Below are positions 29,202 to 38,356 of a DNA stretch of 64,000 bases, one piece after another. The position numbers and the translations under genes were made by a program. Origin of the DNA: a virus; IMG/VR virus record IMGVR_UViG_3300045972_000807, positions 62,001-126,000 of that record; one strand, given 5' to 3'. How positions within the stretch are numbered: position 1 is the first letter of the stretch; every line of letters begins with the position of its first letter. Below the pieces are notes generated by a model. That model did not search any database, was not told where the DNA came from, and was given only the letters and a program-made list of their open reading frames with translations.

Positions 29202-32200
29202 TTAACCGCCTTGCACGTACCACTTAAGCGGTATTACGTTGTTGCTAATGGGCATGTCTATCAGACAATTGCGGCTAGTTACTCCCACGGGAACCACGTA
29301 CATATACGCCTTAGTAGGAACCGCAATACCGTTCTTATAGACCACTGTGTTGAAACCGTACGCCCGGACGTTAACGTATCCAGCTTTTGTGCCTGCCGCT
29401 ATAGCTAGAGCAGCCGTAGTGTACAGGTGTTGCTGGGTGTCTACGGGACCGCCGCCTGAATCTCCGATAACATACGTCAGCATGGGGTTAGGCGTATTGG
29501 CCAAGACTTCAGAGTGTCTTGTGTTCCTAACGAATCCCATACTAAAGGTTTTCTGGAAACGCTTTACTGTGAACCCCTTGTCCATAGTCGGGGTAAAGTA
29601 CATAGCGTTACCGCGTACTTTGGGTATCGGGGGTACCCAGTCAGCCAGCTTCTCACCCATGTTATTATAGGGAATGTACTCGTAATCTCCAAAGTGCTGG
29701 TTAGACAGAACAGACAGAACTGGGTCAATGTGCTCAGCAAGTGCTGTAGCTAGGTTCTGGCCCTGTTCATAGAACCTTTCTCCTTCAACCATCTTTCTTC
29801 CAGGGACGTACTCATACGAAACGTCTATTTCAAGGAAGCTTAGTAGTGACCCAGCGCTGTATTCCCTTTCGCCTACTTCTCTGAAGCTACTTAGGACTGG
29901 TTTATCGAATTCAAAGTCTACAAAGTTAGGGAAGTTTTCTCTAGCTTTAGCGTAGGCAGACAGATGTCCGCCCTCAGTGAAGTCGGTGCTTAAACCTTTC
30001 TCAAAGCTGTTGGTGACTTGTGGAGCCTTTAGCCCAATTCTTGTACCGTACTGGAATTCTTTAAGAACGTAGAAGTCAACAAGAGTCTGCTGCCTAATCT
30101 CGGCGGCAAACCAGTCAGCGTAGGCGGGGCTATTGGCCTTTCCTAGCTCGGCTTCAAACCAATCTGCATACGCAGGGCTATTGGCTTTACCTAGCTCTGC
30201 GTCGAACCAGTCAGCGTAGGCTGGACTAGTAGACAAGCCAACTTCAGCAGTATAAGCATCTACTAAGCTAGGAAAGTTTCGGCGAGTAAAGCTTTCAAAC
30301 TCTTGTGTGGCTTCCGACAGGGACAGGTGTGGTTTCTTAACGGCCTGTTCGTAGTACATGTCTACAAACCGGCCAGGTGCTTTCTGTATGTTAGGCGCCT
30401 GACCATCGACGTACAGTGAATAAACGGTAAAGTTCCCGAATACCGTAGGCGTTACAACCGGCAAAGAGTTAACTACCGTTGTTATGTCTACAAGGACATT
30501 TACAGACTTATACGCCAAGGAGGCTATGGTAGCGCTAAGGGACCCCACAATCTGGATTGTGTCTCCAAGCCCCGCCGTCGTGGGTCCCCCGTACACAGGA
30601 GAGCCACCGTTAACCGCAATTCCCCAGGTAGGGTCATCCAGGGTGAGGGTAATGCTAACCCCGGGACTGATACCTGTTATGGGCACGGACGCTGAATTGC
30701 AGTAGGCACCGGCAGGTACGTCGTAAACGTTGTCAAAATAAACAGGATCGGGAATCGCATCGCCTATAGTACGCGTTACCCAGGGAGTCTTAGACCGGCT
30801 ACCCGCTTGCAGCAAGGGAAGAGCGTTGGTAGTGTAATACTTTGAACTTACGGGGTTCTCAGTCAGCGTTACCGTGGCTCCGTTGTTAACTACTGCGCTA
30901 GTAGAGGTAACGTTAAATGCCGAGCCGGTAACAGCTATAGAAAGATTAAGATTTGAGGGTACGCTTACCGTTATAGATTTTGCTAAGCCAGACACGGTAA
31001 CAGCGTTAGACACAGCTGCCGTAGACACGGGCACGTCTAAACTTGAGGTAAACGAGACTGCGTCTATAGGTGTTATAGCGTTTAGCCTATTCTGCTGCGT
31101 AGCAAGATCAGAGTACAAGCACTGAGCCCATATGCCTCCAGCGCCGTCATAGCTTAGTGCTGAGACAGGGTGCGGCATAGAAATCTGGCGGAGCAAAGCC
31201 AGAGTATTGGGATCAAAAATATCTATGAGGTTTGAGCCGTAGTGACCTACCCACACGTTACCGTTAGTTTTGTCTACAGCAACACAGCTAGGCACACCCG
31301 AACACTGGATGTAGGTAACTGCGTACGAGTACGAAATTCTAGCCAAGGCATTGCTGAAAGAGCAGGCTACCCAAGAGTTCATTCCGTTGTCTACACAGAT
31401 GTCCCAAGGGTCGCAGTTAGGCAAAGATATGTTTGCTACAATAGTGTCCGCGCTATTCACGACTACGACTCTGCTATTGTAGACGTCAACTACCCAAACT
31501 TTGTTAGCGTTATCTACCACCACTTGCCGCAGACCGCCTAAGGTAGACCCGCCTAGACTTATGTACTTGGACAGAACATACGTCGAACCAGATAGGACTA
31601 TCTTGGCAAGCGTGTTATTAGACATCGAAACATAGACAGCTGAGCCTGTTATGTCGCTATCTGTTCCGTAAGGCGCGAGTGCCCCAAAAGATATGTCAGC
31701 GTTAGTCCCGCTAGTGTCCCGCAGGAGCCCCAGAGCTCCGTTATACAAGGTTACGAACCGTCGAGTAGCAATCTGTGCTGTACTCATAACGTACTTGGGT
31801 GCGTAGCACTCGTCGTACACGGTGTAGCCTGCGGGATTCGCAGATGACCCAACCACAGCACCGGCCAGGTTCAGCTTGTAGGTAATTCCCTCATAGTAAG
31901 ACATCGAGTGGATGAACGTGCTTAAACTAGCGTCCGTTCCAACCGATGGGTTATACAAAGAAGTGGCCGAGGTTATCCCGTAAGTGCTAACGTCTATCTT
32001 GTAGATAGAGTTGTTCTGGTTTAGTGCTGCCTTTGCAGGATTAAACGGGGAATCTATTGACAGGGCGGGGTTGCCTGTAGGCGTAACCGTTATGGCAAGT
32101 CCGGAGTAGTCTGTCTTAGTACCGTCCAAAACAGTAAGAAGCGATGTGCCCGGAACAGCTGTCAAAAAGGTTGGGCTAGGCGTAAAGTTAGAAACATAGA

Positions 32201-33671
32201 GGGCAGTGCCCTTAATTATTCTAAAGTTAGAGAGCTTACCGCTTAGGAAAAACGGAGTTGACATTGTGCCAAGCACAACACCCGCTTGGGATAATGTGTA
32301 CCCGTTACCTGTTGCTGCCCCTGTGGCTACGCTAGCTATGCCGTTAACAAAAAGGCTTGTAACGCCAGAGGACCTAACCGCCGCTACGTGATACCAGGTT
32401 CCCGTAACAGGGACCCAGGGTACGGATACGTTGTAGGCTCCGCTGTTGTGCGTACCAAAGTTTAAGGTGTTGCCGTGAACAGCAAAGAACCATTTATTGG
32501 TTGAACTAGATCCTAAGACGTCGCTCTGACAAATAGGAACGTAGGCTCCCGCCAGCGAGTTAAAGTAGACCCAGGTCTCTACGGTGAAGTCACCTGTACC
32601 AAGTGCTAAGGCAGCATTGGCGGACACCGTAAGGTAGTCTGTTGTACCGTTGAAGGACGTGCTGAAGGCGTTTAGCCCGCCTGCGCCCAAGTCGTAGAGA
32701 GCCTTACCCTGCAGGGAATTTTTTACCCATAGGTCTGTAGAACTCTTTGTGGTAACAGACCAGTAGGTTTTAAAGGTAGCCCCTACGGAAACGCTGACGT
32801 AGGTTGTAGTGTCGTAGTTAGGGTCTGAAGCTGAGGTTACGGAGACTCTTATTAGGTCTCCATTTAGCACAGTAGCGGTCTGGCTTACCAGGGCTACGCC
32901 GTTCTTAAACAGGGTAGCGCCTGCACTAACGGTAACGCTAACTGTGGCGTTAGTGTCTAACCCTGCTACGATAACGTTGTTTGACGCTACCGGAGTGTTA
33001 AAGGCTGCGCCAACCACATTGGTGAACGTAAAACCCGTAGGTATGTCTTTAGGCGCGTTAGTTACGGCAAAGAATGTGTCGTAGGTATTGCCAATGAACA
33101 GAGGAATCTGGATACTAGCGCTATACTGCGACGGCGCAGTTAGCACCACGGCTATCTGGTCTCCCAAAACAGCTGTGGTTACTGTAGTACCTAAGGCAAC
33201 TCCGTTCTTTATCAGCTTAGCACCAAAAAGATTAGGTACGCTGACGGGAATTGCCAGGGCAGCCGTGGTGGCTATTACTGCTACAGCGTTTGTCGTATGC
33301 GCTGTGTTTCTTGTTATTGTGTTCGCGTCAGTAAGAGAGAACTGTAAGGGGTTCTGAGAACCTGTTACGGTAAAGTCTGCGGCTGTTACTGCGGAAAAGG
33401 AATACTGGAAACCGTTAACGGTTATTATCGCATGGACTGCGGTATTGTAGGCACTGCTTGTGGTTACCTGGACTTGAACCGCGGTTGTACCTCCGTAGCT
33501 AGCAGCCTGACCACGGTTTGCCCCGTTAGCATAGAAAGATACGCCAGCCTGCGTGGTGGAAACGCTTATAGGTCCTACTACTGAGAGAGGAGCAGACAGC
33601 ACTACTGTGTTAGTAGGCTGGTTTGTGAGGGGCGGTACTATACTGCTGTAGTTAAGCAGGGAAGCGGTCAT
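29202..33671 (-). CDS. Multidomain adhesin: Ig-like repeats, LamG domain, propeller, repeat tail
   Basis: A 1489-aa protein. Parts in order: three Ig-like repeats (about 25-308) with (L/F)(Y/I/F)(A/K)NG.A.G turns and GDxI.V.(V/L)T strands; a LamG/concanavalin A-like domain (about 335-540; GTGDFTVETWVYF, WYHVAAVRSSGVTSLFVNG); an NHL/SMP-30-like beta-propeller region (about 590-850; VVVDNANKVWVVDVYNSRV, DPWDICVDNG, VPSCVAVDKTNGNVWVG); further Ig-like sequence; three tandem copies of SPAYADWF.AELGKAN; and a C-terminal region of about 350 aa with no match I recognise. The LamG domain is very close to one of the repeats of the partial giant protein at the left edge. It is probably a virion-surface adhesin, and is upstream of and coupled with the Ig-like and Asp-box genes. 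Start supported by AAGG with a 7-nt spacer. Confidence 0.82.
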   Translation of the reverse strand: MTASLLNYSSIVPPLTNQPTNTVVLSAPLSVVGPISVSTTQAGVSFYANGANRGQAASYGGTTAVQVQVTTSSAYNTAVHAIITVNGFQYSFSAVTAADFTVTGSQNPLQFSLTDANTITRNTAHTTNAVAVIATTAALAIPVSVPNLFGAKLIKNGVALGTTVTTAVLGDQIAVVLTAPSQYSASIQIPLFIGNTYDTFFAVTNAPKDIPTGFTFTNVVGAAFNTPVASNNVIVAGLDTNATVSVTVSAGATLFKNGVALVSQTATVLNGDLIRVSVTSASDPNYDTTTYVSVSVGATFKTYWSVTTKSSTDLWVKNSLQGKALYDLGAGGLNAFSTSFNGTTDYLTVSANAALALGTGDFTVETWVYFNSLAGAYVPICQSDVLGSSSTNKWFFAVHGNTLNFGTHNSGAYNVSVPWVPVTGTWYHVAAVRSSGVTSLFVNGIASVATGAATGNGYTLSQAGVVLGTMSTPFFLSGKLSNFRIIKGTALYVSNFTPSPTFLTAVPGTSLLTVLDGTKTDYSGLAITVTPTGNPALSIDSPFNPAKAALNQNNSIYKIDVSTYGITSATSLYNPSVGTDASLSTFIHSMSYYEGITYKLNLAGAVVGSSANPAGYTVYDECYAPKYVMSTAQIATRRFVTLYNGALGLLRDTSGTNADISFGALAPYGTDSDITGSAVYVSMSNNTLAKIVLSGSTYVLSKYISLGGSTLGGLRQVVVDNANKVWVVDVYNSRVVVVNSADTIVANISLPNCDPWDICVDNGMNSWVACSFSNALARISYSYAVTYIQCSGVPSCVAVDKTNGNVWVGHYGSNLIDIFDPNTLALLRQISMPHPVSALSYDGAGGIWAQCLYSDLATQQNRLNAITPIDAVSFTSSLDVPVSTAAVSNAVTVSGLAKSITVSVPSNLNLSIAVTGSAFNVTSTSAVVNNGATVTLTENPVSSKYYTTNALPLLQAGSRSKTPWVTRTIGDAIPDPVYFDNVYDVPAGAYCNSASVPITGISPGVSITLTLDDPTWGIAVNGGSPVYGGPTTAGLGDTIQIVGSLSATIASLAYKSVNVLVDITTVVNSLPVVTPTVFGNFTVYSLYVDGQAPNIQKAPGRFVDMYYEQAVKKPHLSLSEATQEFESFTRRNFPSLVDAYTAEVGLSTSPAYADWFDAELGKANSPAYADWFEAELGKANSPAYADWFAAEIRQQTLVDFYVLKEFQYGTRIGLKAPQVTNSFEKGLSTDFTEGGHLSAYAKARENFPNFVDFEFDKPVLSSFREVGEREYSAGSLLSFLEIDVSYEYVPGRKMVEGERFYEQGQNLATALAEHIDPVLSVLSNQHFGDYEYIPYNNMGEKLADWVPPIPKVRGNAMYFTPTMDKGFTVKRFQKTFSMGFVRNTRHSEVLANTPNPMLTYVIGDSGGGPVDTQQHLYTTAALAIAAGTKAGYVNVRAYGFNTVVYKNGIAVPTKAYMYVVPVGVTSRNCLIDMPISNNVIPLKWYVQGG
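30108..30231 (-). repeat. Three tandem 48-bp coding repeats
   Basis: Three copies of a 16-residue unit (SPAYADWFDAELGKAN and close variants) are encoded in tandem inside the 1489-aa gene. The third copy diverges after AYADWFAAE. Their near identity suggests recent expansion by slippage or recombination. Confidence 0.7.
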
Positions 33672-33691
33672 TTAGGAGCCTTAAATAGATT

Positions 33692-33715
33692 ACGGGGTAG
33701 CACACGCTACCCCGT
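33692..33715 (-). terminator. Hairpin terminator
   Basis: A perfect 10-bp stem ACGGGGTAGC / GCTACCCCGT with a 4-nt loop, 20 nt downstream of the stop of the gene at 33736-34779. The minus strand continues AATCTATTTAAGG, a modest U-rich tail. Confidence 0.68.
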
Positions 33716-33735
33716 CATTTTACCTAAGCTAGGTT

Positions 33736-34779
33736 TTAGGCCATCGGGCCGCCAGCAGTCAGCATCAACAGACGCATACCGGTGTTGTTAGCGTCAGTTG
33801 CGCTCATCGCCTTGTAGGTGCGAGGAGTGGACTCGCCGTACACTGTCAAAGGTACGTCCGTGTAACCGGCAACCACGTTGGCACTGGTGTACGCGATCAT
33901 GTCCAGTTCGCTGGTGTACGCGTAACGCTGCGTATTCAAGCCGTTCGGGAAAGTGATAACGTACTTGTTATTTTCCGAGATGGCCACTTGCGGCTGGACG
34001 TTGATGATAGCTGCGCTGTTGATGGTGTCCTTGGAGGCAGACACGCCGACGGTAGGTTTCAGGATGTCGTTCTCGCGAACAACCAGCTTGAAAACGTCGC
34101 CGTTCATTCCAAACGTAGCAAACAAAGGCGCGTGACCTGTGATTACTGGGGCGCCAGTGAGGTGGTCCACCGGACGCTGGATGGAAATCCAGGAGAACAT
34201 GCCGCCGATATTGTCCGAAGCATCTTCCCACACGAACAGCGTAAAGCCGTTAGCGCCAACCGACAGACGGTAGGTCATCGGGTAGTTACCTGCTGCGTTG
34301 GTGCCGTTCAGCACAGAGGCTATGATACGCTGCTTGCGCGTAATGAAGCTCATAGCAACGTTGTCTACCGTTGTTGTGGTAACCACGTGACCCAGGCCGT
34401 TGATGTGGCCGGAAGGCAGCGGATACTGTGTCGAGCCACCGTCTTGAACGTCCACGGGAGTAACGCCGCCGGTCGATGGCAACTGAAGCGAAGTACCTAC
34501 AAAAATGTCTCCAACCTGCGGAGTGCTACCCGACTGCAGAGTTTGGTGGCCTGTGCAATCGAACATGATGTTCCAGGGCTGCTGGGTGTAGGCTGGGTCA
34601 ACCGTAGCCGAGGCAGTCAAGGTAACTGCAAACGGGGTGTACGGGGTTGAACCGGAGGGTGCGGGAAGCGGCGAGGTGGGGTACACCAAGGTGAAGCCGT
34701 TAGCCAAAAGGTCAGTTACGACTTGGTAAAACAGGCCAGGTACGTCGGTATAGCCAGAGCGTTGAACGGTAAAAGACAT
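33736..34779 (-). CDS. Virion structural protein of unknown role
   Basis: A 347-aa protein, start MSFTVQRSGYTDVPGLFYQV behind a strong TTGGAGAT ribosome-binding site. It is a soluble, beta-rich sequence with no signal peptide or membrane helix. Notable stretches are GFTLVYPTSPLPAPSGSTPY, RYAYTSELDMIAYTSANVVA and a C-terminal TGMRLLMLTAGGPMA. The composition and neighbours fit a structural protein of the tail or baseplate, possibly a hub to which fibres attach, but no named family is recognised. It has its own terminator, separating it from the 1489-aa gene, and may be expressed at a different level from the adhesins. Confidence 0.72.
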   Translation of the reverse strand: MSFTVQRSGYTDVPGLFYQVVTDLLANGFTLVYPTSPLPAPSGSTPYTPFAVTLTASATVDPAYTQQPWNIMFDCTGHQTLQSGSTPQVGDIFVGTSLQLPSTGGVTPVDVQDGGSTQYPLPSGHINGLGHVVTTTTVDNVAMSFITRKQRIIASVLNGTNAAGNYPMTYRLSVGANGFTLFVWEDASDNIGGMFSWISIQRPVDHLTGAPVITGHAPLFATFGMNGDVFKLVVRENDILKPTVGVSASKDTINSAAIINVQPQVAISENNKYVITFPNGLNTQRYAYTSELDMIAYTSANVVAGYTDVPLTVYGESTPRTYKAMSATDANNTGMRLLMLTAGGPMA

Positions 34780-34835
34780 AAAGTATCTCCAATGAAAAGA
34801 AAGGTTGGTTGAGGTGAACTATGAAATTAGAGTGG

Positions 34836-35564
34836 TTACTCTATCGGGAGGAAATCAATGGTAAGCGTAACGTCGATAGGCGTAGTGCCCGTATTTACGA
34901 TACGGAAGTACTGGTCAATTACGGGTGGATTGTCCATGTTGGAAAGAATTGTGTAGCGTCTCCCACGAAGAATTGTCCCATCTGACATCAACATCGTGCC
35001 GTCGTCTGACAAGTGATCTGATGTAGCTATAAAGGTGAAGGGGTTGGTATCGTATCGACTTGCCGTCTCAAAGGCCATTACCTGGCAAGCAACATCAACG
35101 GATAGAAGGTGGATGATTACCGTCTTGGACATAGGGATTTGAAAGTCCCTAGGTGCCGAAGGAAGAATCGCAGTTTCTGTGTGCGTTATTGCCTTACGCT
35201 TACCTCCTACCGATCCTTTGAAGTTAAAGATGACCGAGTACGTCCCGGTCTGCTTGAAATACATATCGTAAGCAACGTCGTCGATGTAGTAATCGCCGTC
35301 GCTGCCCAAAGTATCCTGCGGAGGTCCGCTGCCGTTGTACAGCGTTGAGCCCAAGCCTGTTGGGCCAGGTGGACCTGCGGGACCTGTAGGTCCTTGGGGA
35401 CCTAGTCCTCCGCCACCCGAGCCGCCTACACCGTCAGCCCACACTAGCTCACGAGGAGCCAATGGGTTGTTGCTTCTGACTAGGGTTTGCCCAGCTGTGC
35501 CGTCAGTAGCTACGAATGGGCGTAGCGGAAGTTCCGTTTGTACAAAATCGTTAAAGGTAGCCAT
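34836..35564 (-). CDS. Small fibre protein with short collagen-like segment
   Basis: A 242-aa protein starting MATFNDFVQTELPLRPFVAT; the ATG overlaps the preceding stop by one base (TAATG) behind GGAGA. The N-terminal 50 aa contain GTAGQTLVRSNNPLAPRELV, a pattern seen in fibre N-terminal anchors. A Gly-rich hinge and a short Gly-X-Y run ([16 protein letters not shown], about 55-70) follow, then LYNGSGPPQDTLGSDGDYYI, a common phage fibre motif, and a C-terminal beta domain of about 130 aa. It is probably a minor trimeric fibre or a fibre-attachment protein translated with the 817-aa fibre. Confidence 0.75.
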   Translation of the reverse strand: MATFNDFVQTELPLRPFVATDGTAGQTLVRSNNPLAPRELVWADGVGGSGGGGLGPQGPTGPAGPPGPTGLGSTLYNGSGPPQDTLGSDGDYYIDDVAYDMYFKQTGTYSVIFNFKGSVGGKRKAITHTETAILPSAPRDFQIPMSKTVIIHLLSVDVACQVMAFETASRYDTNPFTFIATSDHLSDDGTMLMSDGTILRGRRYTILSNMDNPPVIDQYFRIVNTGTTPIDVTLTIDFLPIE

Positions 35565-38017
35565 TATGCGGTCTCCGCCAAAGTAACTTGAAGTGTGCCG
35601 CTGGTATTTGATCCTGCAAAGGCAGAGTCAGACAATGCTACATAGGCGCCTTGGGCATTGTAAGTGCCGTCAGCATTCGCAATGTAGTACCCGTTGCTAT
35701 GTACGGTATTGTCTGAATACCTAGTTAGCACGTTACCTGCCACAATCTGGCAGGAAGTTTTGGTTTGGTCTGTAACCGTTGTACCTATCGCAGCAACCCG
35801 GGAGAACGAAGGGAACGTAATGGTCCGGGAACTAAATCCGCCCACCGTGTACGTGCTACCTGAGCTTATGACCGAGCCGTTTATGAGGGCTTGGTTGGTA
35901 ATAGCTAGGGCGCTAAACAACGCGCTACCTTTAGGCGTAGAGTCGGTTATGTTCAGAGCTCTTGTCCAAACCTTTCCTGAGCCAGCCCATGCCCCAGCCC
36001 ACGCGCCTGCGCTGGCTGTTAACGATGGAGCCGAGGTTAGGTTTTGGGTACTTGTAACAGTGACGGTGTAGCTGATACCAGTGGGGCTGCCAACCATTCG
36101 GCCAGCTGGGCTAGTGGTTATTGCCGCCGCCGGTGCCACGGTAGCTAGGTTAACAAGTCCAGTCTTTACGGCACTCGAACCGTTAGAAGCCTTCTGTGCC
36201 GTAATAGTATAGTTGGTTCCCGAGTCTACGTAGCCTGTTGACGACAGGGTTACCTGTTTAGACACACCGTACACCGAAGGCGTATCAACGGTAAGGCCAA
36301 CAGCCGTGTATGCCACGGAGGTTTGATCGCTAACCGTACAAGATACCGTAGCCGTTTCGCTGGTGTTTAGCGCGCCTTGCCCAACTGGGTAGGAGACTGT
36401 GATCGCCCCAAAAGTAGGAACAGCTTGATCAAGCGTAAGCGGGACTGTGGGGTAGGTGTTGCCGTAAGTACCGAAAGAGTTCTTTGCCTTAAAGGTCAGA
36501 ACCTGAGGTCCCTGGGCGTTCCCTATGGTTACTAAGCAGGTTGCTGTAGTCCCAGTTACTGGGTACGGAACAGAAGCCCCTGCGGCGCCTGTGGCAAGAA
36601 GTTGGACTTCTGTAGCCCCAGCTTCGGTAGTAACCGTAACAGTGATCTGATCTCCGGCCTTGAGAGTCGTCTGAGAATTGGGATACGCACCTAGTAGGGC
36701 ACTAAGGATATTTGGCCCGGCGCCTGCCAGGGTAACGTCTACAGAAGTCCTGGACCCGGTGTTACTCACTACCTCAACGGTAGTTGTGCCTGTGCCTACC
36801 GTAACATCAGCAACGGCTGTAAACCAACGCGTAGTTGCACTCTCCGTTATCGTAGCTTGTGTCATTCCGATAAGCACGGTAGGTGAGTACGAAGCAGCGT
36901 TCCCGTTTATGCCAACAGTAATGCGTACATGGGCGTTGTCCGTTGTGCAACTGCTAACCACCCGGTTAGCCGGCACAGAGGGTGGGTATACCTTGCTACC
37001 AACAATTCCTCCAGCAACAATCGGAGTAACGTCTAGTACGAATAGCCCGTCCATTAGTGCTGCGCCAGTAGGCCCAGCTGGGCCAGTAGCACCGGTTGGG
37101 CCAGTCGGACCCACGACAAAGCTATCTAGTCCTGGTGGGCCAGGTGGGCCAAGTCCGCCTTGGTTAACCTTGATTATGGCAGGTGACGCCACGTAAGCAT
37201 TAAGCGTATCGCCTACTTGGAACAATCCAGTCCAAGGCGCTACGGTCAAGAACTTGTAGCTTATTGCTGGACCTGTGCTGTACGAGTACCGTTCAAGGCC
37301 AGTGAAGGTTACCTTACGAGCTAGACCGGCATTCAAGCCAGAAGTTACCGTAAGGTACATTGTGGTTGGTACAGGTATCTGCGACAGAAACTCGTCAGCA
37401 GAGCCACCCACCTGAACGTAGACGCTAGTGAAGTCAGCAGCATCGGCTGAGAGCTCGGTTAGGAAAAGTCCACCAACCAAGTCCCAATGTACACCAGTGG
37501 ATACGGCTAGAAGGCCTGTCTCCGCAATAATGTAGCTATTGGAGATGCCCGTTGCTTGTGTGTATGTGGTTGCCGTGTTAGCGTTAGGCAAGACGTCCAC
37601 CGAAGGTAGGACGTTGATATTGCCTGCATTAGCAGCAAGTGCAACGGGAGAGAACGGGCCAAGCACGCCTGAGGTTAGAGGCAACACGCACTCTAAGCTA
37701 ACGTTTTTGCCCAGCAACGGAATGGAGGAAACGCCTGAGCCTAGTGCTATCAAAACGCCTGAGAAGAAAAGACCAAGCTCTCCAAAGGCCACAGCATCTG
37801 GAAAATCTACCGAGGAGATCGTAACGTTAAAGACTGGCTGTGATCCAGTCGTGTTGACCATCAAAGCAATTCCGGAAGCAATTATGCTTCCGTGAATAGC
37901 AGTATCAGTGTCTACTGGAGCATACCCAAAAGCACTACCCGCAACAAACGTCAAGCTTTTCGGTATGCCAGTGGTAGTGAACAGGTTTGCGCCGTAGGGC
38001 GTTAGAACGAATTGCAT
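35564..38017 (-). CDS. Tail-collar-type fibre with Ig-like repeats
   Basis: An 817-aa protein with the collar-like N-terminal domain (LTPYGANLFTTTGIPKSLTF, DTAIHGSIIASG, GELGLFFSGVLIALGSG), clearly homologous to the first 290 aa of the 1246-aa fibre, including the NVLPSVD.LPNA..(A/S)TTYTQ linker. A short collagen-like stretch ([20 protein letters not shown], about 290-325) separates it from roughly 480 aa of beta-rich sequence that reads as several Ig-like domains (GDQITVTVTTEAGATEV, SETATVSCTVSD, SYTVTVTSTQN). Unlike its paralogues it has no long collagen rod. Start at 38017 follows GAGGAC. It is probably a receptor-binding fibre whose tip differs from the others. Confidence 0.83.
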   Translation of the reverse strand: MQFVLTPYGANLFTTTGIPKSLTFVAGSAFGYAPVDTDTAIHGSIIASGIALMVNTTGSQPVFNVTISSVDFPDAVAFGELGLFFSGVLIALGSGVSSIPLLGKNVSLECVLPLTSGVLGPFSPVALAANAGNINVLPSVDVLPNANTATTYTQATGISNSYIIAETGLLAVSTGVHWDLVGGLFLTELSADAADFTSVYVQVGGSADEFLSQIPVPTTMYLTVTSGLNAGLARKVTFTGLERYSYSTGPAISYKFLTVAPWTGLFQVGDTLNAYVASPAIIKVNQGGLGPPGPPGLDSFVVGPTGPTGATGPAGPTGAALMDGLFVLDVTPIVAGGIVGSKVYPPSVPANRVVSSCTTDNAHVRITVGINGNAASYSPTVLIGMTQATITESATTRWFTAVADVTVGTGTTTVEVVSNTGSRTSVDVTLAGAGPNILSALLGAYPNSQTTLKAGDQITVTVTTEAGATEVQLLATGAAGASVPYPVTGTTATCLVTIGNAQGPQVLTFKAKNSFGTYGNTYPTVPLTLDQAVPTFGAITVSYPVGQGALNTSETATVSCTVSDQTSVAYTAVGLTVDTPSVYGVSKQVTLSSTGYVDSGTNYTITAQKASNGSSAVKTGLVNLATVAPAAAITTSPAGRMVGSPTGISYTVTVTSTQNLTSAPSLTASAGAWAGAWAGSGKVWTRALNITDSTPKGSALFSALAITNQALINGSVISSGSTYTVGGFSSRTITFPSFSRVAAIGTTVTDQTKTSCQIVAGNVLTRYSDNTVHSNGYYIANADGTYNAQGAYVALSDSAFAGSNTSGTLQVTLAETA

Positions 38018-38027
38018 GTGTTAGTCC

Positions 38028-38351
38028 TCAGGGGCTTGTAGGCCAGACAACGCTTTCCGGAAACGTCTTTTGGGCTGTAATGTCTCGCAATGCTTGCCGG
38101 TACGCCTTCCATTTGTCTTTGGTTGCTGCGGGAACATCCGGAAGTTGTGTCCAGTCAGACTGAGAAAGAAGAGAGTCCCTGACAAACTTTGTCTGGCTTA
38201 TCTTAACTTCCACAGGAGTGTAGGCAGCTATGTGAGCAGACACATCCTTTTCGTCAATGGGAACCAGGCTATCCGCAATGAGCTGGTCTTGAGAACCATC
38301 TTCCTCATAGGCATAGACACTGTTGGTTTTTGGATCGATAAAGTGTTTCAT
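38028..38351 (-). CDS. Tail fibre assembly chaperone-like protein
   Basis: A 107-aa protein. The C-terminal half carries the signature of the phage tail assembly chaperone family (Phage_tail_APC): RDSLLSQSDWTQLPDVPAAT, followed by WKAYRQALRDI and FPESVVWP. The N-terminal half (MKHFIDPKTNSVYAYEEDGS) is also typical, resembling the start of small fibre-assembly proteins. Such proteins are encoded beside tail fibre genes and are thought to assist fibre folding or attachment. Here it lies between two collar-type fibres, 5 nt downstream of one and 10 nt upstream of the other, consistent with serving several related fibres. Confidence 0.85.
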   Translation of the reverse strand: MKHFIDPKTNSVYAYEEDGSQDQLIADSLVPIDEKDVSAHIAAYTPVEVKISQTKFVRDSLLSQSDWTQLPDVPAATKDKWKAYRQALRDITAQKTFPESVVWPTSP

Positions 38352-38356
38352 AATTC

